Source: Verrucomicrobiota bacterium
GTDB taxonomy: Bacteria > Verrucomicrobiota > Verrucomicrobiia > Opitutales > Opitutaceae
Assembly (NCBI GenBank): GCA_023416735.1
Contig: JAEZGX010000006.1
Location: forward strand, 1 to 64,000
Reading direction: 5' to 3'
DNA: 64,000 nucleotides
The first letter of the stretch is position 1. Each line of letters begins with the position of its first letter. The translations under genes were made by a program, and so were the position numbers. This document shows positions 17,115 to 26,982 of this stretch, in pieces. Under the pieces are notes generated by a model. That model was not told the DNA's origin. It searched no databases and saw only the letters and a list, made by a program, of their open reading frames with translations.

Positions 17115-17495
17115 TCAGGCAACCGGGATGCCGTATTGCACTGCGTAGCCCTTCGCCACGCTCACCACGACATCCAAGAGATACGGAAGCCCTCTTTCCG
17201 CCAGGGTCTCCTTGGTCTTGTTCCAGACCGTATCGTTGCGCATTGCTTCAAGCGCCTCCTGGCCTTTCCACGTGATCTTGATCGGAAACACACGATGGGG
17301 CATTCCGTCGATGTTGTTGTGGATCTTCGCCTCGATGAAGCCAGCGTCGGCGAGCAGGTAACAGTGATACGCGTATTTCGGTAGACCGCCATCCTCCCTT
17401 ATCGGCCGGGTCTCCATCGGCATGCCGCGCTCCATCCAGAGAAGGATGTCGCGAATTAGATCCATATCACGGGACTGAGGAGGTGATGCTCGCAT
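17115..17495 (-). CDS. DUF2513 family protein
   Basis: 126 residues. The start at 17495 is set by AGGAGG six bases upstream of the ATG. The protein has the DUF2513 pattern: DMDLIRDILLWME, YHCYLLADAGFIEA, ITWKGQEALEAMRNDTVWNK. DUF2513 proteins look like small winged-helix proteins and are frequent on phages and mobile elements; their role is unknown. It is the second gene from the late end of the prophage. Confidence 0.75.
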   Translation of the reverse strand: MRASPPQSRDMDLIRDILLWMERGMPMETRPIREDGGLPKYAYHCYLLADAGFIEAKIHNNIDGMPHRVFPIKITWKGQEALEAMRNDTVWNKTKETLAERGLPYLLDVVVSVAKGYAVQYGIPVA

Positions 17496-17545
17496 AGCGA
17501 CCCTCCTAAAGGAGCCCACTCACGCGTGGCGCAAAGAATTTCTGA

Positions 17546-17728
17546 TTATTTCGACACGATCGCCGGCGGATCGGCTTCGATGTCGACGCGCTCTGTCTCC
17601 CAGTTGGCGTGAATGCCCGCGAGGAGAGCTTCACCCTCGGCAAGCGGCTGGGCAGATGCCGGGACATTCGAGAAGCCGCTCCGAAGGATGGCCCCGTCAA
17701 CGGCGCGATAAATGGTGAACGATTCCAT
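17546..17728 (-). CDS. Small phage protein downstream of the tail tip gene
   Basis: 60 residues (MESFTIYRAVDGAILRSG...ADPPAIVSK). The start codon lies immediately after the J-like gene's stop (17730). The opening resembles small proteins encoded after tail fibre genes in other phages, but I cannot assign a family. Possible tail fibre chaperone or minor tail component. Confidence 0.55.
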   Translation of the reverse strand: MESFTIYRAVDGAILRSGFSNVPASAQPLAEGEALLAGIHANWETERVDIEADPPAIVSK

Positions 17729-17729
17729 G

Positions 17730-20700
17730 TCAGGTCACAGTGATGGTGCCTCCACCCGCGACGGGGTTGCCGGTCGCCGAGGCAATCGCCAACGAGAACG
17801 TGCGAGATCCCGCGGGGGGCGTTGTCGGCACGATGAATGAGAGATCCGCCTGCGACCCGGCCGTCCCGCCGACTGCCAGCGTGAATGATTTCGTCGCGAT
17901 CTGCGTCGCACCGGAGAACAAGTAGGCGTTTGCGGTGTTCACCACGCCCGAGGCGTTCCCGATGTAGCCGGAGACCATGACGAGGCGCGGATTGCCGTCC
18001 ACCGCGACCGTGACGCTTGCGATCGTGACCGGGAACATGCTGCTCGTTGACCCGCCTCCGCCAGCAGTGCCGAGGACAGTGGCTCCGTTAGAGCCGTTAG
18101 AGCCGTTGGAGCCTGGCGGCCCCTGCGGCCCTTGCGGTCCATCCAGACGGATGGGAGCGGACCACGCACCGATGAGCACGTCGGCCGCTGTCTTTTGCGC
18201 CATGCTCATCCACAGCGGGTCGCTGCCCGCGGGCGGAGCGTCTGACCAGCCGGACGGCAGGCCGTTGCCAGTGGGAGTGGACGGCGCCGACGCCGCGCGA
18301 CGGAAAACGAAATCGATAAAGTCGCCATCATCGCCCGCCGCCCCAGCCTCACCTCTGATCCGCACGGCCGCGCTCCAGTTGGATCCGCCGTCAGCGCTGG
18401 TCCGCATGTAGAGGTCATTCGACGCGTAGGTGCTGTGCCAGCTTGAGCCGTCGACCGAGTATTGCGTCTGCAGCGTGGGCGCGTTGGCGCCGGGCGGTCC
18501 GTCGATCCGGACGGGGGCGGACCAGGTGCCCACAAGCACGTTCGCGGCCGTCTTCTCAGCCGTGCTCATCCAGAGCGGATCTGAGCCAGCGGGCGGACCG
18601 TCGGACCAGCCGCTGGGCGTGCCGTTGCCGGTCGGCGTCGACGGTGCCGACGAAGCGCGGCGGAAAACGTGGTCGATGAAGTTCCCCGTCGTGCCGTTCT
18701 CTCCCTTGATGCGCACCGCTCCGCTCCACGTCGCTCCGCCGTCGGAGCTCGTGCGCATGTAGAGGTCGCCGGACGCGTAGGTGCTGTGCCAGCCGCTCGA
18801 TCCGTTGACCGAATATTCCGTGCGGAGGTGCGGCGCATCGAGCCGGACGGGCGTGGACCAGGAACCGATGAGATCGTCCTCAGCGGTCTTCTCCGCCGTG
18901 CTCACCCAGAGAGGATCCGAGCCCGCCGGCGGCGCGTCGGACCATCCGGGGGGAAGGCCGTCGCCCGTGGGCGTCGATGGCTGCGAGGCAGCGCGGCGGA
19001 AAATGTAGTCGATGAAGATCCCATCATAACCGTCCTCGCCCTTGATCCGCACGGCCGCGCTCCAGTTGCTGCCGCCGTCGGCGCTGGTGCGCATGTAAAG
19101 GTCGTTCGACGCGTAGGTGCCGTGCCAGCTCGATCCGTCGACCGAGTATTGCGTCTGCAGTGTGGGCGCATCCTCCCCAGCGGGGCCGCGGAAAAGGATG
19201 GCATCCGACCATTCGTCATCGCCGTAGCGCTGGCGGAAATAGATGTCGCCGGCGGTGTAGATCGAGTGCCAGGTCGAGCCGTTGGCCGAGTATTCGAACT
19301 GCACCGTGGGCGAGAAGAGTTCGTAGCCGGGCCATTGAAAGCCGAACGTCGTCCAATCTTCGGTCGCTTGGTAGCCGGCTTCGTGCGCGGTCACCGGATC
19401 GTAGATGCCGTTTCGCGAATACGGCCGGAATCGGAAGAAGCCGGAGCCGGATGTCTCCAGGAGCTCGGCAAAATCGGCGTGCGTGAGCTGCGCGAGGCCC
19501 GAGCGGGGCAATACCCAGCCTTCGAAATGGGAGAACGCGTCGGGAAACGACGCCCCACCATCCGCCGCGAACGCGAGCGCCGACGTGCCGAGCCGGCCGC
19601 GGAGCACGCCGATGTCCCACGTGTCGGCCGCCACGAGCGAGATGCTCCGGATCGAGCACACCTCGAGATAGTGAGCGTGCGCCCCGTTGGAGAGCATGAT
19701 GCCGGTGACAGGACTCTTCCGCAGCAACACCAGCAGCAACGTGTCGTCGCGCGCCTCGGTTTCGCCGGCGCCGGCGCCGTCCTCGAGGATCCAGCGCTCC
19801 CGATCGGCGCGCACGTCGGCGGCGAACCAGGGGAAAGTTTTTACCCGGATCGTGTCTGCCCCCGCGCTTGCCGCCTGCGCGAGCGACACGGGCAGCGCGA
19901 AACGGAGCACGCTGCCGATCACAGGGAACGTGCCATCGATGAGATCCGGGTCATACATGATCTCCATCCCCGTGATGTCGTCCTCGGGACGCGCGGCCAG
20001 GATACTGACGCTGACGGGCTCGCCCACCTTGGGCGGCAGCGCGATCGTGCGCTGGAAATGCAGCGGTCGCAACGCGACCTGCTCTTCCGCTGGCGAATCG
20101 TCCGCGAGCACGAAAGGAACCGGCGCGCTGCCGGGCTCGCTCTCCCACTCGAGTGAGATCGGGCCGGTGGGCCCAAACGTGCGGCCCATGCAGCGGACAA
20201 GCTGCGCGAGTCCGTCGCCGCCGGGAATGGTGTCGATATCGAGGCGAAAATAATCACCGGGATGGATGCCGATCGCTTTGGATCTCCGCACCGTTGCCGT
20301 CCCCTTGAGCGCACCACCGCGGCGCTGCCGAATGTATTCGGCGACCACACGGCGCGCCTGGTCACGGCGCCGGATCTCCGGGTGCGAGAGATTCTCCGAC
20401 ATCGGCTCGAGCGAAACCTGCGCGGCCGCGAGATCGGGCACGCGCTCGCTCGCCGCCTTGTGGAGGCGGGCGGCGTCAGTGAACTCGATCGTGTATTCCG
20501 TCGGCAGCCGCTCCATCTCCGACGTGTCGAAGTCGAGCTCCTCCGTGAGCTCGTGCATCGTGATGAGCGGGAGATCGCTCACGTCCGCCGGCGGCGACCA
20601 GCGACCGAGCTCGATCGTGCCGTCGTCGCGCCGGCGGGCCCAGATCTGCGCGAGCTCGCCGAAGCGCTTGAAGATGTCGCGCACACGTTCCTGTGACGAA

Positions 20701-21266
20701 AGCAGCGGCGAGCACGCGTAGAGGCTGCGCATTTCGTCGGTGTTGAGCTGGTCCGCTACCGCCTGCCACGATGGCTGGTGCAGCCGCGAATTGGGGAGCC
20801 CGAGACCGGTCGGCGACGTGAGGATCTCGGCGGCGAATGCAACGAGGTTCGCTTGGCCAGCCGAGTCGAGCTGCGCTGGGGCGCCCGTGACGATCGACTG
20901 CTTCGGCGCCCGAAGCGCGATCGCTTCCCAATTGGGCGAGGATTGCCGCTCGCGGCCGAAGAGGAAGTCATCGCCGACGAGCGCGGCGCGATCGTTGTAG
21001 GGATCTTCATCGCCAAACTGTGCGAGCGCGGGGTCCGGCGACTGGCCAGAGACGCCCCACCGCACGCGAAGCGTCCCGCGATCGGGCACGGTGATGAGGC
21101 CGGGCGTGGTTGCGCCGGCACGGAGCAGCGGACCGCTCCAAATTTCTTTCCCGTCCTCGAGAATGGATTTGATCCCATCGATCGGGCCTTCGCCGAGTCC
21201 GATGAGGATCGTCCCGAAATGGTCGTAGCTCGTTGAGCCGGCGCCCGCGCTTTTGGATCCGCCCAT
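17730..21266 (-). CDS. Central tail tip/fibre protein (J-like) with tandem repeats and a collagen-like segment
   Basis: 1178 residues from ATG 21266 (MGGSKSAGAGSTSYDHFGTI); the longer frame upstream overlaps the previous gene. The N-terminal half matches lambda J/GTA host-specificity-type tail proteins (GLGEGPIDGIKSIL near residue 24; EELDFDTSEMERLPTEYTIEF). The region coded by about 18140-19310 holds several ~115-residue tandem repeats (QYSVDGSSWHGTYASNDLYM ... STPTGxGxPxGWSDxPPAGS). Then follow GPQGPQGPPG and SNGSNGSNG collagen-like triplets and a C-terminal beta-rich domain. It should contact the host surface and set host range. Confidence 0.85.
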   Translation of the reverse strand: MGGSKSAGAGSTSYDHFGTILIGLGEGPIDGIKSILEDGKEIWSGPLLRAGATTPGLITVPDRGTLRVRWGVSGQSPDPALAQFGDEDPYNDRAALVGDDFLFGRERQSSPNWEAIALRAPKQSIVTGAPAQLDSAGQANLVAFAAEILTSPTGLGLPNSRLHQPSWQAVADQLNTDEMRSLYACSPLLSSQERVRDIFKRFGELAQIWARRRDDGTIELGRWSPPADVSDLPLITMHELTEELDFDTSEMERLPTEYTIEFTDAARLHKAASERVPDLAAAQVSLEPMSENLSHPEIRRRDQARRVVAEYIRQRRGGALKGTATVRRSKAIGIHPGDYFRLDIDTIPGGDGLAQLVRCMGRTFGPTGPISLEWESEPGSAPVPFVLADDSPAEEQVALRPLHFQRTIALPPKVGEPVSVSILAARPEDDITGMEIMYDPDLIDGTFPVIGSVLRFALPVSLAQAASAGADTIRVKTFPWFAADVRADRERWILEDGAGAGETEARDDTLLLVLLRKSPVTGIMLSNGAHAHYLEVCSIRSISLVAADTWDIGVLRGRLGTSALAFAADGGASFPDAFSHFEGWVLPRSGLAQLTHADFAELLETSGSGFFRFRPYSRNGIYDPVTAHEAGYQATEDWTTFGFQWPGYELFSPTVQFEYSANGSTWHSIYTAGDIYFRQRYGDDEWSDAILFRGPAGEDAPTLQTQYSVDGSSWHGTYASNDLYMRTSADGGSNWSAAVRIKGEDGYDGIFIDYIFRRAASQPSTPTGDGLPPGWSDAPPAGSDPLWVSTAEKTAEDDLIGSWSTPVRLDAPHLRTEYSVNGSSGWHSTYASGDLYMRTSSDGGATWSGAVRIKGENGTTGNFIDHVFRRASSAPSTPTGNGTPSGWSDGPPAGSDPLWMSTAEKTAANVLVGTWSAPVRIDGPPGANAPTLQTQYSVDGSSWHSTYASNDLYMRTSADGGSNWSAAVRIRGEAGAAGDDGDFIDFVFRRAASAPSTPTGNGLPSGWSDAPPAGSDPLWMSMAQKTAADVLIGAWSAPIRLDGPQGPQGPPGSNGSNGSNGATVLGTAGGGGSTSSMFPVTIASVTVAVDGNPRLVMVSGYIGNASGVVNTANAYLFSGATQIATKSFTLAVGGTAGSQADLSFIVPTTPPAGSRTFSLAIASATGNPVAGGGTITVT

Positions 21267-21267
21267 G

Positions 21268-21468
21268 TTACTTCTTCCCCACCGGTCGTTCGTTTTTCGC
21301 GGGCTGGGCACGCTCGCCGTAAATCGGCGACCAGATCCGGCCGGCCACCTTCACCTCGCCGGCAAAGAGCGGGACCGGGATCCGCTCCTGGACGGTCGAC
21401 ATCGATTCGGCCTCCATGGTGGAAGGCTCGGGAGCATCTGGTGAAACGTCGGAGAGGCCCTTACTCAT
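21268..21468 (-). CDS. Small phage tail-module protein
   Basis: 66 residues (MSKGLSDVSPDAPEPSTMEA...ERPVGKK). No family recognised. It is packed between the NlpC/P60 gene and the tail tip gene (one base before the latter's start). Small proteins here often join the tail tip assembly; that is positional inference. Confidence 0.55.
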   Translation of the reverse strand: MSKGLSDVSPDAPEPSTMEAESMSTVQERIPVPLFAGEVKVAGRIWSPIYGERAQPAKNERPVGKK

Positions 21469-21500
21469 TTTCGATTTTGGATTTTAGATTTCGATTTGAG
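21469..21500. repeat. AAATCC/AAATCG simple repeat at a gene junction
   Basis: The junction of the two neighbouring genes is built from AATCTAAAATCCAAAATCG-like sequence, which provides the end of the peptidase gene. The same kind of block lies in host DNA at 4349-4381. Confidence 0.5.
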
Positions 21501-21981
21501 AAACGAGCGGACGGAAGACGGCCCAGAGGCGTTGGCGCTGCTTGCGCTCGACCGGCTGCACGATGTGAGCGCCGATGCCCTGGAGCGTCTGGATGATCTC
21601 GCCACGATCGAGCGCGGCCGCGGCGTGATGGATGCCGATGCCGTGACGGATGAGCAGCACGTCGCCAGGCTGGACGACGTCGGCGAGCTCGCCGGCGGCC
21701 GCCGAGATCTCCGCGAAGCGATCGCCGTGCGATCGCAGCCACTCCGCCATGAGGGAGCCGTGATGGTGAGCAGCGCGATTGAGCGGAGCGTCCGCCACTT
21801 CCTCCTGGCCCCACGGCACGCCGGCTTCCGCCTCGATCGCGATCACGAGCCGATGACAGCTCGCCCCGCCGCGGCGGCCGCACACGGCTGTGCCGCCGGG
21901 AGCGAAGGGAGTTTTGACCCACCGCTCGGCGACGGTGCGGAGAGCGGCGACGCGTTCAGGTGTGGAGAAGAACGGCGTCAT
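21484..21981 (-). CDS. NlpC/P60-type tail-tip cysteine peptidase
   Basis: 165 residues. The catalytic pattern of NlpC/P60 enzymes is visible: Cys42 in GGASCHRLV, then GDVLLIRHG and His in GIHHAAAALD near residue 118. In siphophages and gene transfer agents this gene lies between the BR0599-type and J-type genes and its product opens peptidoglycan during DNA entry. The usual DCSG is here ASCH, so the motif is atypical. The 3' end of the small membrane-protein gene overlaps its start. Confidence 0.8.
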   Translation of the reverse strand: MTPFFSTPERVAALRTVAERWVKTPFAPGGTAVCGRRGGASCHRLVIAIEAEAGVPWGQEEVADAPLNRAAHHHGSLMAEWLRSHGDRFAEISAAAGELADVVQPGDVLLIRHGIGIHHAAAALDRGEIIQTLQGIGAHIVQPVERKQRQRLWAVFRPLVSQIEI

Positions 21982-22196
21982 TTATCCGGATCCCCCAGGG
22001 CGACGGCAGCGCCCATGCACACGATCATCCGCCAAACGTCGGATTCCCATGCGGCAATCAGCCCGGCTCGCAGTCCTTCGTAAACGGCAACGAGCACGCC
22101 CACCGCGGCGACGATAACGAAAAGGAGAACGCCGATCGACCAGCGGAGATACCACGGCCAATAGATGATGATATAACGTTTGCGGCGGGGTCTCAT
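21978..22196 (-). CDS. Small phage membrane protein
   Basis: 72 residues with one strong membrane segment (SIGVLLFVIVAAVGVLVAVY, residues ~20-39) after a basic start MRPRRKRY (positive-inside). Overlaps both neighbours by four bases, so it is translated within the tail operon. Function unknown; a second weak hydrophobic stretch follows (VWRMIVCMGAAVAL). Confidence 0.65.
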   Translation of the reverse strand: MRPRRKRYIIIYWPWYLRWSIGVLLFVIVAAVGVLVAVYEGLRAGLIAAWESDVWRMIVCMGAAVALGDPDK

Positions 22197-24190
22197 TTCT
22201 TACTCGTCGGCGCGGTGGATTGCTTCACGGGCGTGAAGACGGGATTGCTGGCGGGCTTGCGCCATTGCCCGCCGAAGTTCGCGAGATTGCCGTGCATCGC
22301 ACACGTCTCCCGCTTGCCGTCGCAGCCAGGATAAATCGTCCAAACCTCCCCCGCGCCTGGCGACGGCGAGATCGGCATGTCGAGCGTGATCTCCACGGTG
22401 TGCGACGGCCCCGCCGATTCGCTGCTCTGCAGGATGCCATACGTGGAGCTGCCGTCGCCGGGGTTCGCGCGCCGGGCCCATCCGCCGGCGAAGTAGCCCG
22501 CCTCGCGCGGCGCACCGGTGTAGATATTGAACTTCGCCGGCGCGACCTGCGCGATCGTCTGAGAGACCTTCTTCGCCTCCGGATCCAGGTTGCAGCCGAT
22601 GCCGTAGATGAGCCAGGGGCACGTGATGCCGTCGGTGCGGCGCGGCACGCGCATGTCGAAGAGGCGCGTGCCCTCACCGATGATCGGCACTTTGATGACG
22701 CGGCCGCGCACGCTCGCCGACATCGCCACGCCGCGCAGGAGCTGCACGGCAGGCGTCGCGCCGCCGGCGTCCCACTCTTTCAGCACGATCGTGAGTTGCT
22801 GGCCGCGGCGGGGAACGGCGAGCCGCATGAACGGATTGCCCACCCACGAGTCGACCGAGAGCTGCACCGGCGCGTCGTCGAGATTCAGGCGCTGCGTGAT
22901 GCGCTCCCACTGGAAACGGCGCGGTTCGTAGGTATTCCCCTCGATCTCGACCTCGGATTCGAAATTGGTCCATCGCCACACGCTCCCGATGGGGTCGGTC
23001 GCCTCGAGTGTGAAGATCGGCGCACCCACATTGCCGAGTGTCTCGCCGTAGATCTCGCCGGCGGGCGCGGAGTAGTCCGTAGGCAATTCGGTGACTGAGA
23101 AATCGGCGCGGACGATGTCGTCAGGCGCCCAGGAGAGCTCGAGATCGTCCGAGAGGAACCGGCCGAAGAGCAGCAACTGCAGGCTCACCTCTTCCGGCGC
23201 AAAATCTCCAGGGGAAGAATCGAGCGTGAGGGTGTTGCCGTCGATGGATTGGACCTTGCGGGCGACATCGATGCCTCCGAGCGCGCGGAAGATGATGTGC
23301 GGGTGCCCCCCCAACGCCGCGGCACTCTCCACGTCGATCGATGCACTCCCGGACGACGTCGCGGCCGCGAGATGTGTGGGTGACGCCGCCGACGGAAACC
23401 ACAGCGGCAGCACGGTGCCTCCGCAGGCGTGGAACGTGGCAATCAGTCGCGCGGCCTCCGCCGCGTCGCCGATCGTCGCATACTTCACCGGCCGCCGGGC
23501 CGCGTGAGGATAGAACGTTTCGACCTCGTCGCGGCCGAAGCCGAGCCGCTGACGATCGATCACCACTTCGACGCCGCCCGCGCGCGTCTTGTCGTAATCG
23601 AGCGTGAAATCGAGCAGCGGCCACGGTTGGCCGTGAAGCGTGGGCCCGTTGTGCGGTGTCACACCGGCGGCCGGCGCGATCGCATACGTGGCGGGCCCTG
23701 TCTCGACGAAAGAGATCGAGACCTTCGGGAGCTCCGTCGTGAAGAGATCCGGATCCGGCATCGTGCGGAAGCGGCCCCACAACACGGGCGCGGTGCGCGC
23801 CTCGTCCGATGGAGTGAAACCCGCCGGGCTCGAGCCGGTGTGCAGCTCCCACGACGTCCAGCCAGGTTCCCACGTGCAGCGCAGCCCGCCAGTGAAGAGC
23901 AGCGACTCGCCGTAGGGCTTCGACGCGAACCACGCGGGGCACAGGATTGGCTCGTTCGCGAAGGCCTTCAGCGCCAGGCGAAACGCCTGCGCGGCCGCTA
24001 CGGTGTCGATGAGCGAGTTGTATTCGAGCCGCCAGCGGAGCGTGGCACCGAGCGCGCGGCGCTCCTCGCGGCGGGTCTTGCCGGAGTGACGCTCCGTGAG
24101 GCGCGACACGCCGATCTTCACCGCATCGCCGAGGTTGGGATCGGCAGTGAGGAGGAAGACGTTGGTGCCGTCGACGGTGGTGGAAATCAT
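22193..24190 (-). CDS. Phage tail protein, BR0599/DUF2163 family C-terminus
   Basis: 665 residues from ATG 24190, which forms an ATGA overlap with the tape measure gene. The C-terminal part has the Cys-rich signature of this family: GIGCNLDPEAKK, YPGCDGKRETC and HGNLANFGGQ. The N-terminal half (DUF2460-like region: ADFSVTELPTDY, FRALGGIDVARKVQ) resembles distal tail or hub proteins fused to BR0599. In gene transfer agents and B3-like phages this block joins tape measure and tail tip. Confidence 0.8.
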   Translation of the reverse strand: MISTTVDGTNVFLLTADPNLGDAVKIGVSRLTERHSGKTRREERRALGATLRWRLEYNSLIDTVAAAQAFRLALKAFANEPILCPAWFASKPYGESLLFTGGLRCTWEPGWTSWELHTGSSPAGFTPSDEARTAPVLWGRFRTMPDPDLFTTELPKVSISFVETGPATYAIAPAAGVTPHNGPTLHGQPWPLLDFTLDYDKTRAGGVEVVIDRQRLGFGRDEVETFYPHAARRPVKYATIGDAAEAARLIATFHACGGTVLPLWFPSAASPTHLAAATSSGSASIDVESAAALGGHPHIIFRALGGIDVARKVQSIDGNTLTLDSSPGDFAPEEVSLQLLLFGRFLSDDLELSWAPDDIVRADFSVTELPTDYSAPAGEIYGETLGNVGAPIFTLEATDPIGSVWRWTNFESEVEIEGNTYEPRRFQWERITQRLNLDDAPVQLSVDSWVGNPFMRLAVPRRGQQLTIVLKEWDAGGATPAVQLLRGVAMSASVRGRVIKVPIIGEGTRLFDMRVPRRTDGITCPWLIYGIGCNLDPEAKKVSQTIAQVAPAKFNIYTGAPREAGYFAGGWARRANPGDGSSTYGILQSSESAGPSHTVEITLDMPISPSPGAGEVWTIYPGCDGKRETCAMHGNLANFGGQWRKPASNPVFTPVKQSTAPTSKK

Positions 24191-26982
24191 GGTGATACTT
24201 GGCGGACGACGCCGGTCATGAGGTTGATGAGATAGGCCCGGCCGCGGCGGGTCTCCGCCCATTGCTGAATCGCGGCGTGCGTATCCAAAGGCTCGATGCC
24301 GAGATCGAGCCGCATGGGCTCCGCGGAGGCGCCGCCAGCGCCCGGCGCTCCGCCCGCGGCCGCAGCCGCGGCCGGGCGGCTTCCGGAGCGCGCGGCATCG
24401 TGCATGGCGGCGAGAGTGTCGAGACCGATCGCGTCAACTGCCGGCGCGGAGAAAATAAACTCGTCGCCGTGAAAGAGACCGCGCACCTGGCTGCGATCGC
24501 CGGGGAAGAAGCCGCCCTCGGAGGCGAGCGCGAGCGGCTTCGAAGCCATGATCGAAGCGGCCATGAAGCCAGGCGCCGCAGCCGCGGCCGTGCCGGCGCT
24601 CGCGATCGTGGCGAGCGTGGCAGGCGTGATCCAGATGGCCGATTGTGCCATCGCGAGCGGCAGCGTGGCGGCGACCGACGCCGCCGCCATCGACTTCTCC
24701 GCGCCGAAGATGCCGAGCTTCATCGCGATCCAGCGCAGGCCCATGAGCGCGACGCCGGCGACCCAGCGCACCACCATGCCGGCGATGGCGCCGACGATCT
24801 CCTGCGTGATCGCGATGCGGACGTTTCCGAGCAGATTCCAAAATTTGCCGCCCTCCATCGACCAGCGAGTCAGCGCATGGGTCACACCATCGACGCCGGT
24901 GCGGATCGCGCCGGTGAGTCCGCCGGCCATCTGCTGCTGCAGCGTGCCCCACTCGTTTCGGAGCTGGGCCATCCCGGCCTTCATCTGATCCATGAACGAG
25001 TGCGGATCCGGACCGAGCTGCGCACGTTCACCATCCAACGACGAAAGCTTGTCGAGCCCGCCGCTGATGTCGCCCATGAGTGTGGCGCGAGCATTTACGT
25101 CGTTGGTTGCCTCGAGGCGTTGTTGCAGGACGTCGACATAGCGGGTTTGCGCCGCGATCTCATCGTCGAGCAGCCGCTTTCTTTCGCCCCATTTGTCAGC
25201 GTCGGTGCGGGTAAAATCCCCCTCGAGCTCGGCACGCTGCTGCGAGATCATGCGGAGGCGCACGTTGAGGCGCATCTGCGCTTGCTCGGCGGTGGTGCGG
25301 GCAATGCGCTCCTCGAGCGCGGCGATGTCGCGGAGCGTGGATTCGCGCGCGGCGGTGGTTTCGAGGATGAGCTTCTGGTTCTGCGCGGTATTCCGTCCGG
25401 CGTCGCGCTCGGTTTTCGCGATCGCGAGCGTGCGCTCCGAGATGGCGAGAAATGCGCGAGCACTCTCCAAACGCTCGGCAGGATCGGTGCGCTCTTCGAT
25501 CGCGGCGGCGACCATGTCGCGCGCTTTTTCGGCGATATCGCTCTTCAACCACGCCGCCGCATCGGCCTCTGCTCGCGCTACCTTCGCCGCGGCGCCGGCG
25601 GCGAGGTTGAACCCGATGCGCTGTTGCGCCCAGGCTGAGTTGAGGGCGTCGATCGTGCCGCGGATGGAGAGCAGTTGTTGCGCGTAGATCTGCAACGCGT
25701 CGTTGCTCGAGATCAGCTTGCTCGCCTCCGCCGTGCGGGCGGTGGTGATCTCCTTTTGGAGGGCGACGAGCTTTTCGAGCGCAGCGACGCGCGCCTTTTC
25801 GCTGTCGATCGCGCCGGCCTCGTTGATGGCGGAGATGACTGGAGCGTCGCCACTCCGCGCTTCGAGCGCCGGAGCTTCGCGCCACTGCTTGATCGCATTG
25901 CCGATCGCGCGCCCGAGCTCGAAGCCGATCAACGCCGGCAACGTGAACTGCGCGAAGCGCGTGAGGCCGCTGGTGAGCGGCGCCAGAAACCGCCCCGCAA
26001 ACGCCTGCCCCGCCGGCGATCCGGCGCGAGTCGCCCAATCGAGCACGGCATGATCGAGCTTTGAGACCAGCTTCACGGCGACGCCGGCGCCGAGGATCGT
26101 CCCGCCGGCGATGCCGAGATTGGCGAGCCCCGAAAACGGAATCCCGCCGAGGGCTTCGGCGACGTTGGTGATCCCGCCCACGAGGCCCGCGGCGCTGTTC
26201 GCGAAGACACCGACGAACTGTTGAAACTCCTGCGAGTTCACCAGGACGGTGAGCTGTTCGTAGAATCCTTTCAGCGCGTCGTTGAGCTTCTCCGTGGCAT
26301 CGGCACTTCGCTGTTCGAAGGCGTCGCCCAGATTCGCCTTGAGCGTGTTGAGCGAGCGCGACCCGCGATCACCGGCCTCCGCGAAGGCGGCGATTTTGGA
26401 GGCGAGGAATTGATAAAGCTCTCCCTTGGCCTTCGCCTGCGAAATATCGGCGGAGGTGATGCCGAGGATTTTCGCGGCCGCGGCGTCGGCATTGATGTTG
26501 CCGGTGATGAGGGCGCGCGTCTCCTGCAGGATCTGCGACTCGTGAATGCCGAGGCCGGCGAGCGCCTGGGACATCGCGACGATGAGATCGACCTGATTGC
26601 CCAGCGCGATATTCGCAGCCGTCATCGGCCCCACCGTCGCTTGGTAAGCTTGGACGAGCGACGAGAACGACGCGGGGCTCGAGAGCGCCTTTTGTTTCAG
26701 CCGCTCGATCGCTTCGGCGCTGGCGTCGATCGCCTGGTCGAAGGATTTGAATTTCTCCGCGTCGTCGAACTGCTTGAGGACGGCGGCGACCCCCAAGCGC
26801 GCGGACTCGATCTGCGCGTTGAAGCGGACACCCGTCTCGAGGGTATTGCCGACGGCGCCGAGCGCGGCCGTGGCGCTGATACCCATAGCCGCCATTCCCG
26901 CGAGCGAGTCGCGCACGTTGCCGAGTGCATTGAGCACTGTCGACGTGCCGAGGACGTTGAGGACGATATTAACGGCACTCAC
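24187..26982 (-). CDS. Tail tape measure protein
   Basis: 931 residues from a GTG at 26982 (GTGA overlap with the frameshifted chaperone). Long, Ala-rich and helical, with coiled-coil stretches (about residues 380-650), glycine-rich hydrophobic segments (residues ~700-800: IVGAIAGMVVRWVAGVALMG, AMAQSAIWITPATLATIASA) and no enzymatic motif. Position after the chaperone pair and before the distal tail genes is diagnostic. At ~2.8 kb it predicts a tail of moderate length, typical of a siphovirus. Confidence 0.9.
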   Translation of the reverse strand: MSAVNIVLNVLGTSTVLNALGNVRDSLAGMAAMGISATAALGAVGNTLETGVRFNAQIESARLGVAAVLKQFDDAEKFKSFDQAIDASAEAIERLKQKALSSPASFSSLVQAYQATVGPMTAANIALGNQVDLIVAMSQALAGLGIHESQILQETRALITGNINADAAAAKILGITSADISQAKAKGELYQFLASKIAAFAEAGDRGSRSLNTLKANLGDAFEQRSADATEKLNDALKGFYEQLTVLVNSQEFQQFVGVFANSAAGLVGGITNVAEALGGIPFSGLANLGIAGGTILGAGVAVKLVSKLDHAVLDWATRAGSPAGQAFAGRFLAPLTSGLTRFAQFTLPALIGFELGRAIGNAIKQWREAPALEARSGDAPVISAINEAGAIDSEKARVAALEKLVALQKEITTARTAEASKLISSNDALQIYAQQLLSIRGTIDALNSAWAQQRIGFNLAAGAAAKVARAEADAAAWLKSDIAEKARDMVAAAIEERTDPAERLESARAFLAISERTLAIAKTERDAGRNTAQNQKLILETTAARESTLRDIAALEERIARTTAEQAQMRLNVRLRMISQQRAELEGDFTRTDADKWGERKRLLDDEIAAQTRYVDVLQQRLEATNDVNARATLMGDISGGLDKLSSLDGERAQLGPDPHSFMDQMKAGMAQLRNEWGTLQQQMAGGLTGAIRTGVDGVTHALTRWSMEGGKFWNLLGNVRIAITQEIVGAIAGMVVRWVAGVALMGLRWIAMKLGIFGAEKSMAAASVAATLPLAMAQSAIWITPATLATIASAGTAAAAAPGFMAASIMASKPLALASEGGFFPGDRSQVRGLFHGDEFIFSAPAVDAIGLDTLAAMHDAARSGSRPAAAAAAGGAPGAGGASAEPMRLDLGIEPLDTHAAIQQWAETRRGRAYLINLMTGVVRQVSP

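Noticed and set aside
18140..19310. CRISPR array
   Set aside because: The periodic repeats are ~345 bp long, in frame and inside the tail tip gene, without unique ~30-bp spacers.
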